NCBI GenBank assembly: GCA_016215705.1
Contig: JACRIR010000135.1
Location: 1 to 64,000 of the forward strand
DNA: 64,000 bases
Reading direction: 5' to 3'
Source: Candidatus Poribacteria bacterium
GTDB lineage: Bacteria; Abyssobacteria; SURF-5
Positions 17,336-26,809 of this stretch are shown here, piece by piece. Below the pieces are notes generated by a model. That model did no database searches. It saw only the letters and a list, made by a program, of their open reading frames with translations, and was not told the DNA's origin. Position numbers and translations under genes: made by a program. Each line of letters opens with the position of its first letter. Position 1 is the stretch's first letter.

Positions 17336-17606
17336 ATGAAACCACGGATTCGAGAAGAATTCACCACCAAGTCACCAGGAAGAAGAACAGGAAGAAGAAA
17401 AAGAAAAGAAGCATTTTAATCACGGATTAACACTGATTAACTCGGATTTAGGGGAAAAGAAGAGAAAGAAAAAGAGATTGTAACACGAATTACGCGAATT
17501 GCATCACGAATGGATGTTCGGTAGGAACATTTTTGCTGTTATCAACCGGAGACATGAAACCGGAAACCGTAGGTATAGCCTAAGACACGAGTGGGAGGGT
17601 AGGGGA
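17336..17606. other. Purine-rich intergenic stretch with remnants of dispersed repeats
   Basis: Long AAGAA-rich runs flank two common-looking remnants: accaccaagtcaccagg (about 17362) and the sequence around 17419-17448 combining cacggattaacactgatt with aactcggattt. An AGGG-rich ribosome site precedes the ATG at 17607. No gene seen. Confidence 0.5.
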
Positions 17607-19100
17607 ATGAAAACGATTACCTCAATTCTGTTTGTTATCGTACTTGTTGTTCTTGTTGCGCCGGGTATGGCCGCTGCTTCTGTTTATTACGTGCCCGACA
17701 ATTATGCCACAATGCAGGCGGCAATCGACGCTGGAGTTTCCGGCGACACCATTATTGTCCGCGACGGCATATATAAGGGAGCGGGTAACAAGGACATCGA
17801 CTTCAAAGGGAAAGCACTGACACTGCGCTCGGAGAACGGTCCCGCAGGTTGCATCATCGACTGCGAGGCCAGCGGCAGGGGGTTCTACTTCCATAGCGGT
17901 GAGACATCTGCATCGGTTCTGGATGGATTCACAGTAATCAATGGATTCGCCACCGAAGTCTCGCCGGACGACAACAGCGGGGGTGCGGTCAAATGTGTCG
18001 GCAACTCCAGTCCGACCATAGAGAATTGCGCGTTTAGCGGTAATTCGGCCTATCGTGGAGGCGCTATTGCCTGCTGGTTTTCCTCTCCAAGCATAACGTA
18101 TTGCTACCTGAGCGACAATTCGGCTGATCTCGACGGTGGCGCAATCTATTGCGCGCAATCTCTCGCGGACGTCGCCGACTGCGTCTTCTACAGCAACTCG
18201 GCGCAATATGGCGGCGGGATTCATTTGACCAATTACTCCTATCCGACGATCACTAATTGCATCGTAAGCAGCAACGAGAGCGATCTCGATGGGGGTGGCA
18301 TTTATTGCTGGTACTCCTCGCCGGCCGTTGCGAACTGCACTATTGCGGGAAACTCGGCTCTCGACGAGGGTGGCGGGACCGCCTGCTATTTTTCTTCGCC
18401 GGTTGTCACTGACTGCATACTCTGGGATGATTCCAGCGCCCATGGAGCAGAAATAGCGCTCGTATACATCTCTCAACTCACGATCAGTTACAGTGACGTC
18501 GAGGGCGGAAGCTCGAGCGTCTATTCGCAGCCGGGCAGTGTTCTGAATTGGGGATCCGGAAATATCAACTCTAATCCGCTGTTTGCGGCCGGGGCGCTTG
18601 GCACATATTATCTCAGCCAGACGGCTGCCGGACAGAACGCGAACAGCCCTTGCATGAATGCAGGCAGTGACACTGCCGTCAATGTTGGAATGGACTCGTA
18701 TACTACGCGGACCGACGGCGTGGGTGACACCGGCGTGGTTGACATGGGATATCACTACGGTTTGTTTGTGCCAAGCGGTCTCACACAGATAAACCTGCTG
18801 TCGCCGGCGAATCAATCGGTTTTGTCCTCGGCTCCCACGTTCACGTGGACAGCCGACGGTGGCGCAAGCAGCGTCTATGCAGTTGATTTGAGCTATTCTG
18901 CCAATTTCTCAAGCTACTGGTCCACATACAACAACATGCATCAACTTATTGATCAAACCTCGTGGACTATGCCAGCCTCGATTTGGAACAAAATTCCACA
19001 TGGGAAACTAGTGTATTGGAAAGTTCGTGGCGCTGATTTGGATCATACGCCGCTCGAGGTCATCTACAGTGTCGAGGTTCGGTCATTCAATAAACAGTAA
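17607..19100 (+). CDS. Secreted right-handed beta-helix protein with shared C-terminal domain
   Basis: 497 residues. A clear signal peptide (MKTITSILFVIVLVVLVAPG, cleavage near AAA-S) is followed by VYYVPDNYATMQAAID, the opening of the pectin-lyase-like/polymorphic-membrane-protein fold, and repeated rungs of the type SPTIENCAFSGNSAYRGGAI. This is the family of exported repeat-rich proteins common in Planctomycetes and candidate phyla; no catalytic residues are recognisable. The last roughly 100 residues (about 393-497) form a separate domain with TFTWTADGG and VYWKVRGADL that ends RSFNKQ. It is closely similar to the C-terminus of the sugar dehydrogenase at 52.4 kb. Start chosen at the ATG before the signal peptide, with a GGGAGGG ribosome site. 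Confidence 0.85.
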   Translation: MKTITSILFVIVLVVLVAPGMAAASVYYVPDNYATMQAAIDAGVSGDTIIVRDGIYKGAGNKDIDFKGKALTLRSENGPAGCIIDCEASGRGFYFHSGETSASVLDGFTVINGFATEVSPDDNSGGAVKCVGNSSPTIENCAFSGNSAYRGGAIACWFSSPSITYCYLSDNSADLDGGAIYCAQSLADVADCVFYSNSAQYGGGIHLTNYSYPTITNCIVSSNESDLDGGGIYCWYSSPAVANCTIAGNSALDEGGGTACYFSSPVVTDCILWDDSSAHGAEIALVYISQLTISYSDVEGGSSSVYSQPGSVLNWGSGNINSNPLFAAGALGTYYLSQTAAGQNANSPCMNAGSDTAVNVGMDSYTTRTDGVGDTGVVDMGYHYGLFVPSGLTQINLLSPANQSVLSSAPTFTWTADGGASSVYAVDLSYSANFSSYWSTYNNMHQLIDQTSWTMPASIWNKIPHGKLVYWKVRGADLDHTPLEVIYSVEVRSFNKQ

Positions 19101-19176
19101 TCTCCAAAGAGCGTGAAAGGGAGAAAGGGGTGCAGGGGAAAGCAGAAGAACACAGCGTGGCAGAGCCGCAACGCAA

Positions 19177-19221
19177 GGTTAAATTGGGGACACCATGCGG
19201 CATGGTGTCCCCAATTTAACC
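19177..19221. repeat. Perfect 22-bp-arm palindrome, GGGGACAC family
   Basis: Arms of 22 bases around a single G. The core GGGGACACCATGC is shared with the family; the outer nine bases (GGTTAAATT) are specific to this copy but still perfectly matched on the other arm. It lies between two tandem rightward genes. Confidence 0.9.
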
Positions 19222-19373
19222 GGTGTCTGCCGGACAACTTACGAGGAACACCGTATGAGAACCATGACAGGAATTCGCGATTTCGAACGTGAGTAGTACA
19301 GCAAACAAGAGACCGAAAGCCGAGTATTAACGGGGGCACAGGGAAAATTGAGAAACACTTTGACCTGTGCCCC

Positions 19374-19403
19374 TTGACTCAAGACTCAATATGGGCATAA
19401 TAT
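19374..19403 (+). promoter_or_regulatory. Promoter upstream of a small membrane protein
   Basis: TTGACT at 19374-19379, 18-base spacer and TAATAT at 19398-19403 (or CATAAT with 16). It supports expression of the short reading frame at 19452. Confidence 0.45.
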
Positions 19404-19451
19404 TATCGTTGTGGTAAAGAATCAAAATGGAGGGGAAGAGACTATATTCTT

Positions 19452-19664
19452 GTGGCAATTGCCATAGGCTCGTTAACCATTTCGGTGGTGTACAAATATT
19501 TCTCAAGAGTTACCTTGCGAATGGCGTGGTTCATGGTGGCGCCTATTTTCGTTTCTGTTTACTTCGTGGTTGGTTTTATCGTGGGAGATCTTTGGGGAGT
19601 TATCGGCGGCAGAATCCTACGACCCACTCTATCCAACCTCTTGATGTGGTTGTCTGGAAAGTAG
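19452..19664 (+). CDS. Small two-helix membrane protein, unknown function
   Basis: 70 residues from a GTG start. Hydrophobic helix-like segments run at about 1-12 and 24-46 (WFMVAPIFVSVYFVVGFIVG) followed by a basic amphipathic tail. A GGAGGGG-containing purine run lies 13-25 bases upstream and a promoter lies 50 bases upstream. The competing frame starting ATG at 19427 has an unlikely composition. No family recognised. Confidence 0.45.
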   Translation: MAIAIGSLTISVVYKYFSRVTLRMAWFMVAPIFVSVYFVVGFIVGDLWGVIGGRILRPTLSNLLMWLSGK

Positions 19665-19750
19665 TGCTGAGATGTCACCGTAGCGGTTCACGAAAGGCGA
19701 GAATATGCGCGAATCATGCGTCAGTACTCTGACATGGAGGAAAGGCAGAT

Positions 19751-20896
19751 ATGAACTGGAAAAAGGTTGCGCTGGGTTGCTCTATTTCCTCTGCGGTTCT
19801 TGTCGTCATCATTGCCGTCGGTGGTTACTTTGCGTTTCGACATTTCCGAAAATTCATTCCCGGTCGCATGGAAATACCAAAGAATCTCATCGACGCCTCA
19901 GTCCTTACGGGCTCGGACTTGCTTTCAAAGAAGACCTTTTTTGAGGATAGCCGACTGGGAAAGATCACTGATATTGAACTCGGGGAACTCGATCCGAGCC
20001 CGGGCCAGGAAATCGGGATTGCAGGTTCGCGCGGCGCAGCGTTCCTGGACGAAGAAGCGAGGCTGAAGTCAACAATCATGTTCAGCGGAGAGACAGATGA
20101 TGTTAATATTATCGAGATCAACGCTGACGGCGTTTGTGAATTCCTAAATCGGGGATCATGGGGTGTCAGCGCATCTTTGATGGACCACAAGGGCAATGTC
20201 ATTTGGACATACAGCGATGAAACGGGCGTTGACGACATGGATTCGGGCGACATGGATGGTGACGGCACGATGGAGTTCGTGGTTGGCTTCAACGGCGGTG
20301 GAGGCGTGCATCTTGTTGACATCAATGGGAAGAAGAAGTGGAGCGAGTCCGATGGCAACGTCTGGCACGTTGAATTTGTGGACACCAATGGCGACGGCAT
20401 TCTTGAAATAGTGCACAGCAACGCCGGCGGACAGATGACGATAAGAGACCAAAACGGCAAGGTCGTCCGGCGAACGCATCCCGGCCCGTATTTCTCTCAC
20501 TTCTCTCTCTGCAAATGGCCGACCCAAAAGGATCATGAATACGCCCTGCTGGCCGAAAATGACACCATCTGGATTTTTGACTTCGACGGTAAAACCGTTG
20601 CGCAATTTACAGCGCCCAAGTGCGGCACGCTTGGACACGCCAGAGGCACACCTGTAAAGCTTATGGCTGACCAACCCGAATACTTCGCTACGCTCGTGGA
20701 GTTCAGACATTGGAATCGCGCAATTCTATATGTACATGATCGCGACGGCAAGCTTATGTACCAGGAAATCCTGCCGGAAACCTGTGCATCAATCGCAGCG
20801 CTATCTCTCAGCGACTCCAAGACAGACACGCTTCTAGTGGGCGGAGATGGCAAAGTGTGGCAGTACAAGGCTGGCAACAATTCTGATAAGCATTAG
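19751..20896 (+). CDS. Membrane-anchored FG-GAP/VCBS-like repeat protein
   Basis: 381 residues. One N-terminal membrane helix (about 8-28, SISSAVLVVIIAVGGYFAF) precedes an extracytoplasmic domain with Asp-rich calcium-type loops in a beta-propeller context: DMDSGDMDGDGTMEFVVGF and VDTNGDGILEIVHS. Such repeats occur in integrin-like and surface proteins and often mediate binding rather than catalysis. A GGAGGAAAG ribosome site precedes the ATG. The ligand is unknown. Confidence 0.75.
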   Translation: MNWKKVALGCSISSAVLVVIIAVGGYFAFRHFRKFIPGRMEIPKNLIDASVLTGSDLLSKKTFFEDSRLGKITDIELGELDPSPGQEIGIAGSRGAAFLDEEARLKSTIMFSGETDDVNIIEINADGVCEFLNRGSWGVSASLMDHKGNVIWTYSDETGVDDMDSGDMDGDGTMEFVVGFNGGGGVHLVDINGKKKWSESDGNVWHVEFVDTNGDGILEIVHSNAGGQMTIRDQNGKVVRRTHPGPYFSHFSLCKWPTQKDHEYALLAENDTIWIFDFDGKTVAQFTAPKCGTLGHARGTPVKLMADQPEYFATLVEFRHWNRAILYVHDRDGKLMYQEILPETCASIAALSLSDSKTDTLLVGGDGKVWQYKAGNNSDKH

Positions 20897-20999
20897 GGTT
20901 TAGAGATGTCTTGCAGGGGCAGAACTTGTGGTTATTCGCCTGTCGGTCCGATTCTGGCACTATGGAAACTGTCTATGGCCCTCTTAGGGAGGAAAACGA

Positions 21000-22763
21000 A
21001 TGAAGAAGCTTTTCTTGGGAAGCCTGCTCGCGCTCATGTTGGCCCTCGTGCATCCGCTTGGTTATCTTAAGGCCGAATACGAGTCTTCGCGCGTCCCGTC
21101 CGTCGAAACCTCGGTTGCGAAGGGCTTCAAATCTTCCAAAATGTCTCAGGAACAGAGTCTGATCATGGGCGCGATGAAGCGCGAGCTTGATCGCTCCATG
21201 GCAAAGTTATCTCTCGACGACTATCCGTCACCCTATTTCATCAGCTACCTTATTAGAGACAAACGAGAGGTTTCTGTGACTGCAAGATATGGAGCGATCT
21301 TTTCATTCAGCGACAGTAAGTATCGTCCCAGTCATATAGAGGTGCGCGTCGGCACCCACGAGCTCGACAATTCCGACAAACCTTCATCCGCCTGGCGGCT
21401 GGATCATGGATTTCCGGTCGACAATGACGCAGCCGTGATAGAGAACAGGCTATGGATTCTTACTGATCTTCTTTACAAGAAGGCCCTGGCGGAATATATG
21501 AACAAGAAGGGGAAGCGGGCGTTCAAGGCAGATGAAAAAGTGAAGGTCAACGATTTTTCTTTTGAGGACAAACAAGACTTCGTCGGAGCCAAGGCAAGCC
21601 TTGCTTTTGACAAAGAACACTGGTTTGGAGTTCTTCGGCGCGTCTCGGAAGTGTTCCTGAAACACCCCGAACTTGTGTACTCCCAGATTGAATTTGACGC
21701 AACCGAGGATACGAAATATCTCGTAAACAGCGAGGGCACTACGGTCGTCGAAGGAAACACTTACTATGCAATCGAGGTATGGGCCGGCGCATGGTCGGAA
21801 GATGGGATGCCGCTGGCTCATTCGGTGCGCTACTCATGTCGAGACGCCGGGGAGCTTCCTTCCGAAACCAAAATGAAGAGTGACATCGACGAGATGATAT
21901 CGGAGCTGAAGCTGTTACGGCAGACCGAAGAAATAAAGCCTTGCACTGTGCCTGCGATCTTTGATCCTGAAATGAGTTCGGTTCTCTTCCACGAAGCAAT
22001 GGGACACCGCCTCGAAGGGGATCGGCAACGGGAAGACAAGGAAGGGCATACGTTCAAGAACAAAGTCGGCGAGAAAGTGCTGCCTGAATTCTTGACGCTT
22101 ATAGATAATCCGACTTTGCCGGAATACGCAAATACGACGCTCTTCGGCCACTATCTGTATGACGATCAGGGGGTTCCCGGGCAGAAGACCATCCTGGTGG
22201 AAGATGGAGTTCTCAAGAACTATTTAATGTCAAGGAGGCCGATAGAGAATTTCGATAATTCCAATGGACACGGCAGGGTTTGCGCGAAATCAGGTATTGG
22301 AGCGTCTCTTTCGGCGAGGATGGCAAATCTGCAAGTCCACTCGAAGAATGAACTATCCAGAACCGATCTGGAGCAAAGGCTTATCGACGAATGCAAGAAA
22401 CGCGGGCTTGATTGCGGTCTGATATTCGTGGGAACATTGGGCGGACATACGAACACGGACACATATAATTATCAGGCGTTTCTTGGGAAACCGAAGCTTG
22501 TATACAAATTGAACGTCAGCGACGGCACACGTGAGCTCGTAAGAGGCGTTAACATAGTAGGCACGCCGTTGAACACTTTGGAGAAAGTCATCGCAACAGG
22601 AAACGACTATGCCGTCTACAATGGCTATTGCGGGGCGGAATCCGGTATGGTCCCGGTGAGCGGGATTGCTCCGAGCATCCTCTTGAGCGAAATCGAAATT
22701 CAGCGGATTCCGGATGAGAAGTCGAGGCCGCCAATTCTTCTGCCTCCGGCGTTTGACCGCTGA
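21000..22763 (+). CDS. Secreted TldD/PmbA-family metallopeptidase homologue
   Basis: 587 residues, longer than cytoplasmic TldD (about 480). An N-terminal signal peptide (KKLFLGSLLALMLALVHPLG) is followed by the TldD fold. The zinc-binding motif HEAMGHRLEGD lies near residue 330 and matches the HExxxH of TldD rather than the metal-less TldE. Canonical TldD works with TldE in the cytoplasm to degrade or mature peptides; here no TldE gene is adjacent and the protein appears exported. The substrate is unknown. Confidence 0.85.
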   Translation: MKKLFLGSLLALMLALVHPLGYLKAEYESSRVPSVETSVAKGFKSSKMSQEQSLIMGAMKRELDRSMAKLSLDDYPSPYFISYLIRDKREVSVTARYGAIFSFSDSKYRPSHIEVRVGTHELDNSDKPSSAWRLDHGFPVDNDAAVIENRLWILTDLLYKKALAEYMNKKGKRAFKADEKVKVNDFSFEDKQDFVGAKASLAFDKEHWFGVLRRVSEVFLKHPELVYSQIEFDATEDTKYLVNSEGTTVVEGNTYYAIEVWAGAWSEDGMPLAHSVRYSCRDAGELPSETKMKSDIDEMISELKLLRQTEEIKPCTVPAIFDPEMSSVLFHEAMGHRLEGDRQREDKEGHTFKNKVGEKVLPEFLTLIDNPTLPEYANTTLFGHYLYDDQGVPGQKTILVEDGVLKNYLMSRRPIENFDNSNGHGRVCAKSGIGASLSARMANLQVHSKNELSRTDLEQRLIDECKKRGLDCGLIFVGTLGGHTNTDTYNYQAFLGKPKLVYKLNVSDGTRELVRGVNIVGTPLNTLEKVIATGNDYAVYNGYCGAESGMVPVSGIAPSILLSEIEIQRIPDEKSRPPILLPPAFDR

Positions 22764-22887
22764 ACCGGGCCAGGTAATCCTAACGAGAATGACACTGAGG
22801 AGTATGTGTTTGCGGCCTTACCGTGCACAGGCTCTGATCTCTCTGTGCAGGAATTAGCTTGTTGTGGAAAGTAGGAGTTTCAAGAGA

Positions 22888-24264
22888 ATGAAACATGTTC
22901 GGAATGTGTTGTTTGTGATCCTCTTATTGGTACTTTTGTCAACTTCGGCCCTTGCCCAGCAAGAGAAAACGCGCATCGGCGTCTGGAATTTCGATGCGGG
23001 AGAATTGATCCCGCTTGATGCGAACGTTGCATTGTCGGATGTGCTGAGGTCGGAGCTTTTTCTCACCGGCAAATTCGCAGTGATCGAGCGCAGTGACATG
23101 GACCGCACTTTGCAGCAGCGGCGCTTTCAGCAGGCGGAATGTGTATCCACCGAATGCGTTGTTGAGGCAGGCCGGATTCTCGGTGTTGAGAAAATGGTTA
23201 GCGGAACCATTGGCAAGGTCGGGGTCACGTATACGATCAATCTGCGGCTTATCGATGTCGGGACGGGCAATGTCGAGAGAATGGCAAAAGAGACTTGCCG
23301 GTGCGAAATAGACGACTTGATATACGTGGTCGGCGCGGCGGCGAAGGCTCTCGCCGAATCTGAAACCAGAGCGGAGCGGCAAGCTCGCATCGAGCGTGAA
23401 AGAATCGCTAAAGAGGAAGAGGAGAAGAAGAAGGCAGCGGAGAAGAAGGCGCGTGAATTTACGGCGGAAGGCATGATATTGATTCCGGCGGGCAAGTTTC
23501 TCATGGGCAGTCCTGAAGATGAAGGGGCTGATGTCGAACATCCGCAACACACGATATACCTGGATGCTTTCTACATTGACAAATACGAGGTCACAAACGC
23601 GCAGTTCAAGGAATTCGTGGAAGCTGCGCATTATGTAACCCAAGCCGAGAGAGACGGCTGGGGCAAAGTGTGGACGGGCAAGGGATGGCCAAAAGAAAAG
23701 GGCGCAAATTGGAAGCATCCGTATGGCCTGGAAAGCAGCATAGAGGATATCATGGACCACCCGGTGGTACAAGTGAGCTGGAACGACGCGAACGCATACG
23801 CCCGATGGATCGGCAAAAGACTGCCGACCGAGGCAGAGTGGGAGAAGGCCGCGCGTGGAGCAGATGGCAGGAAATTTCCATGGGGCAATGCGGCGCCGGA
23901 CGGCAGCAGGTGCAACTTTGCGGACAAGAATACTGATTTCGAGTGGAGTTACAAGGGGGCAAATGACAAATACAAGTACACTGCGCCCGTTGGAGCGTAC
24001 GAAGCCGGCAAGAGCCCATACGGCGTGTATGACATGGCGGGAAATGTGTGGGAGTGGTGTTCTGACTGGTACGACAAGGACTACTACATCAAGAGTCCGA
24101 CAAGTAATCCCGCTGGTCCATCATATGGAACTGCCCACCCTACTCGCGGCGGCGCTTGGAGTGTTAACGTGGACAACCTGCGGGCGGCGAACCGTTACTA
24201 CTCCGCCGAGGCCGATTTCAGGGTCAACTACCTGGGGTTCCGGCTTGCGCACGATGCGGAGTAG
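22888..24264 (+). CDS. Exported FGE-like (SUMF1) domain protein with CsgG/LpoB-like N-terminus
   Basis: 458 residues. Signal peptide (VRNVLFVILLLVLLSTSALA), then a CsgG/LpoB-like domain (KTRIGVWNFDAG...RSELFLTGKFAVIERSDMD, about 22-160), a charged linker, and a formylglycine-generating-enzyme-like domain (about 195-458). That domain shows MILIPAGKFLMGS, YIDKYEVTNAQFKEF, RLPTEAEWEKAARG and YDMAGNVWEWCSDW. Both catalytic cysteines of true FGE are absent from the C-terminal region (RGGAWSVNVDNLRAANRYY), so sulfatase activation is not expected. The start at 22888 follows a GGAG ribosome site. A second FGE-like gene lies at 26.8 kb. Confidence 0.85.
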   Translation: MKHVRNVLFVILLLVLLSTSALAQQEKTRIGVWNFDAGELIPLDANVALSDVLRSELFLTGKFAVIERSDMDRTLQQRRFQQAECVSTECVVEAGRILGVEKMVSGTIGKVGVTYTINLRLIDVGTGNVERMAKETCRCEIDDLIYVVGAAAKALAESETRAERQARIERERIAKEEEEKKKAAEKKAREFTAEGMILIPAGKFLMGSPEDEGADVEHPQHTIYLDAFYIDKYEVTNAQFKEFVEAAHYVTQAERDGWGKVWTGKGWPKEKGANWKHPYGLESSIEDIMDHPVVQVSWNDANAYARWIGKRLPTEAEWEKAARGADGRKFPWGNAAPDGSRCNFADKNTDFEWSYKGANDKYKYTAPVGAYEAGKSPYGVYDMAGNVWEWCSDWYDKDYYIKSPTSNPAGPSYGTAHPTRGGAWSVNVDNLRAANRYYSAEADFRVNYLGFRLAHDAE

Positions 24265-24279
24265 CTCGAATTGAGCCAG

Positions 24280-24450
24280 GAATGTACAGGGACCCGAGGC
24301 GCAACGGGCGCAAAGGAAGAAGACCCTGATCACGAATGGCGCGATTGGCTTTATTGGTGTGGATTCCCACCCCCGATCAGAGCTTGTCCCCAACTTGATT
24401 GGGGATCGAGGGCAGGCTTTTCGCGGGAATGACGGATTGTGATGGCTCTC
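24280..24450. repeat. Mosaic of dispersed intergenic repeats
   Basis: Contains the gacccgaggcgcaa / cacgaatggcgcga repeat (see 17259) followed by an inverted arrangement built on ttgtccccaacttgattggg and a ttcgcgggaatgacgg tail. The latter resembles the attcccgcgaa / gcgggaa sequences at 58.82-58.85 and 63.82-63.84 kb. Confidence 0.5.
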
Positions 24451-24503
24451 CTCGGTGCGTAAGAACTCTTGAAGCCGTGCATATTTCACGCAGGATAGGC
24501 GGA

Positions 24504-26657
24504 ATGAAATCAAACGTGAAGGCCCCGGTTCTCTCTCTTGCTCCTCTTGACTTGCTCCTCGTCGATATTCTCCGTTTTGCTCCCCGTGTCCACCGTGGTT
24601 TGGTTTCTCTCTTTCGTGTCTTCGTTCCTTTGTGGTTACTGTCCCTTCCTTTCTCGTGTTTCATATTTCCGCAGGAGGGGCTCGCTGCCGGAGACACGGG
24701 CAATGGGTCTTCGCGCCTTGTCGCGCAAGCCCAGCAGTTGAGAGATACTTCAACAATTGTAATCACGGAAGGAATCGGATTCGATGAGTTTGCTGTCGGC
24801 GATCCGCGATGCACCAAGGAGTTCATAAAGGAGCGGCTGGGTCCGCCTGAAAGAGAAACAAAGGATGCGCTCTCCTATTCCGGCAAGCATGGGTTAACCT
24901 TTGTCATGGCGTCCGACGCAGACTTGCCCATAGAAATTCGCTTGACCGATGGATTCAAAGGGAAACTGAGGTCGGGCATCACGATGTTCTCTTCGCAGAA
25001 GGACATATTCAAGGTTTACGGTGAGCCGACCTCTGTAGAACATGTGGATGATTTCCCCGTTTATCGCGGCGACAGGACATTGTACGTGAAGGGGAACGAC
25101 AACCAGATAGGTTATTTATACCTGGGACTGCGGTTCGTATTTGCCGGAGACCGAATACGCGAGATAAACATTGTCAGGAAAACAAAACCTGACGCCTCAC
25201 AGGAATCTCCGCCGGTCTCACATCAACCGCAGCCCGTTACGGAATACCGGGGGACAATAGATACATCGACGATTGTTGTCGAAGAGGGACGCGGATTCGA
25301 CCAGTTCGTTGTGGGCGACCCTCAGTGTACGAAACAGTTCATAAAGTCCAGATTCGGGCGGCCAGCCGAAGAGACTGATCATTGGTTGAATTACAAGCCT
25401 CAATACGGGCTTGATTTCCTTACGACTGCCGACAAGGACATGCTCATCGAAATCCGCTTGAATCCGGGGTTCAGAGGAAAGCTCGGTTCGAATGTCTCAA
25501 TGGACTCTCTCATGAATGACGTGTTTCAAATCTATGGGGGCCCGGTGGCGGAGCAAAGTGTCGATGACTTGGGTCCTCATTTTGAGAACAGGACATTATT
25601 CAAGAGGGGAACGTTTAGTAAAATATTCTACAATGAATACGGAATGTTATTCTGGTTTAACGGAAATAGAATAAATCAGATAGTCATTCATAGAAAACCG
25701 CCAGGTTCTCCCGCGCCGCCTCGCCCAGTTGTGGCATCGCCTGGGGCGCCGCAACCGCTCGACATTCAGATTGACCGCCGCTATCCTCGGTGGGGACCGC
25801 TGGTGCGCATCGAAAAGCTTTGGGAGTACGTGAAGATGCTTTGGATTTACTGGTACTATACACTGGCAATTTTAGCGCTTCTTCTCCTTCTCCTGAAAGA
25901 CATCATCTTGAGGCTTTATTACCGCTGGCGTCCGCTTCCCGATGGGCGTCTGCTCAGTATCACTAACCCGACCGGTGAGCAGTCGACCAACATTAACCTC
26001 TGGCTCGAGGCACGACGGTTGAAGAAGAGACATCTCTTGATAGGTTCCGGCGCAGGCGTCGACATCCGCCTGCGGCACAAGTCCGTGGACTACCATCATG
26101 CGCTGATATCGGCGTACAGGACCGAGGGCGGCAACGTCACATATATCGAGCAGATGGGAGACGGACAGGTGATCGTCAATGGCGCGCACGGCGAAATCAT
26201 GCCGCTCGGCCAGAAGGCCGACGTGCAGATCGGCGAATTTCGGTTCCAGTACGAGAGACCAACCGAATACCGGCAAGTGCAGGCACGGTACAAAGACGGC
26301 AGGACGGACGAGGGAGTGCCTGCCACATGGGATATCAATGCCGCCGGCTTTGTGCTCATTCCGAGCGACGCGCTCTCATGGAATGAGGCGAAGTTCATTC
26401 GCTTCAACAGACTAAAGGGCGTGTATTTCATGTGCGATTGGGATGAAGACATTCGAAGGGAACTCTTGAAGAGCGGCGACGAGATGCGCAAGCATCCGGC
26501 TACGATCGACTTTACGGATGGCCAAACGCTGCCCGGCTACATGATCGGGTACAACGATGAGAAGAACCAGCGATTCTATTTTTTCCCCGAGGATCAGTCC
26601 GGCGACACCGTCTACATTCTCCTCGAGCGCAGCAGCGTCAAAGCCGTCAAGCAATAG
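24504..26657 (+). CDS. Transmembrane protein with two extracytoplasmic repeats and a cytoplasmic FHA domain
   Basis: 717 residues. An N-terminal hydrophobic segment (about 32-56) is followed by two copies of a roughly 135-residue domain, each opening DTSTIV(I/V)xEGxGFDxFxVGDP and ending in a GxRIxxIxIxRK strand. A membrane helix follows (YWYYTLAILALLLLLLKDII), then an FHA-like domain: LLIGSGAGVDIRLRHKSVDYHHALIS, with the expected Gly, Ser and His positions. The C-terminal roughly 130 residues (from about 590) are of unknown type. FHA domains bind phosphothreonine, so this may connect an outside signal to Hanks-type kinases such as the one at 48 kb. Start at the ATG with GGATAGGCGG upstream. 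Confidence 0.75.
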   Translation: MKSNVKAPVLSLAPLDLLLVDILRFAPRVHRGLVSLFRVFVPLWLLSLPFSCFIFPQEGLAAGDTGNGSSRLVAQAQQLRDTSTIVITEGIGFDEFAVGDPRCTKEFIKERLGPPERETKDALSYSGKHGLTFVMASDADLPIEIRLTDGFKGKLRSGITMFSSQKDIFKVYGEPTSVEHVDDFPVYRGDRTLYVKGNDNQIGYLYLGLRFVFAGDRIREINIVRKTKPDASQESPPVSHQPQPVTEYRGTIDTSTIVVEEGRGFDQFVVGDPQCTKQFIKSRFGRPAEETDHWLNYKPQYGLDFLTTADKDMLIEIRLNPGFRGKLGSNVSMDSLMNDVFQIYGGPVAEQSVDDLGPHFENRTLFKRGTFSKIFYNEYGMLFWFNGNRINQIVIHRKPPGSPAPPRPVVASPGAPQPLDIQIDRRYPRWGPLVRIEKLWEYVKMLWIYWYYTLAILALLLLLLKDIILRLYYRWRPLPDGRLLSITNPTGEQSTNINLWLEARRLKKRHLLIGSGAGVDIRLRHKSVDYHHALISAYRTEGGNVTYIEQMGDGQVIVNGAHGEIMPLGQKADVQIGEFRFQYERPTEYRQVQARYKDGRTDEGVPATWDINAAGFVLIPSDALSWNEAKFIRFNRLKGVYFMCDWDEDIRRELLKSGDEMRKHPATIDFTDGQTLPGYMIGYNDEKNQRFYFFPEDQSGDTVYILLERSSVKAVKQ

Positions 26658-26683
26658 GCGAAAGGGGGCCGCGCAGGGCGCGG

Positions 26684-26703
26684 GGTTCATGGTTTATGGT
26701 TGG
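26684..26703. repeat. Short heptamer repeat (GGTTCAT/GGTTTAT)
   Basis: Three 7-bp units read on the other strand as CCATAAA/CCATGAA, the same heptamers as at 292-351 and 51356-51402. Located between two convergent genes. Confidence 0.5.
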
Positions 26704-26809
26704 AGGTTGGAGAGAGGAAGCAAAAGGAAAGCTACGGAGCAGAAATGGCTTTTCCTCGTGCTCTCCCTGCTTCCCGTCGTTGAAGATAATTGGAGTTCGT
26801 TCGGCTTGG

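Larger units (their letters stand above)
19101..19451. other. Intergenic region with palindrome and promoter
   Basis: Contains the 45-bp palindrome at 19177-19221, a stretch similar to an intergenic piece near 30.15 kb (gaattcgcgatttcgaacgtgagta against gaattcacgatttcaaacgtgagta), and a promoter at 19374-19403. No gene seen before the small membrane protein. Confidence 0.6.

Noticed and set aside
19427-19732. 101-codon frame overlapping the small membrane protein
   Set aside because: Cys/Arg/His-rich, non-protein-like composition; the overlapping 70-codon frame has clear membrane helices.
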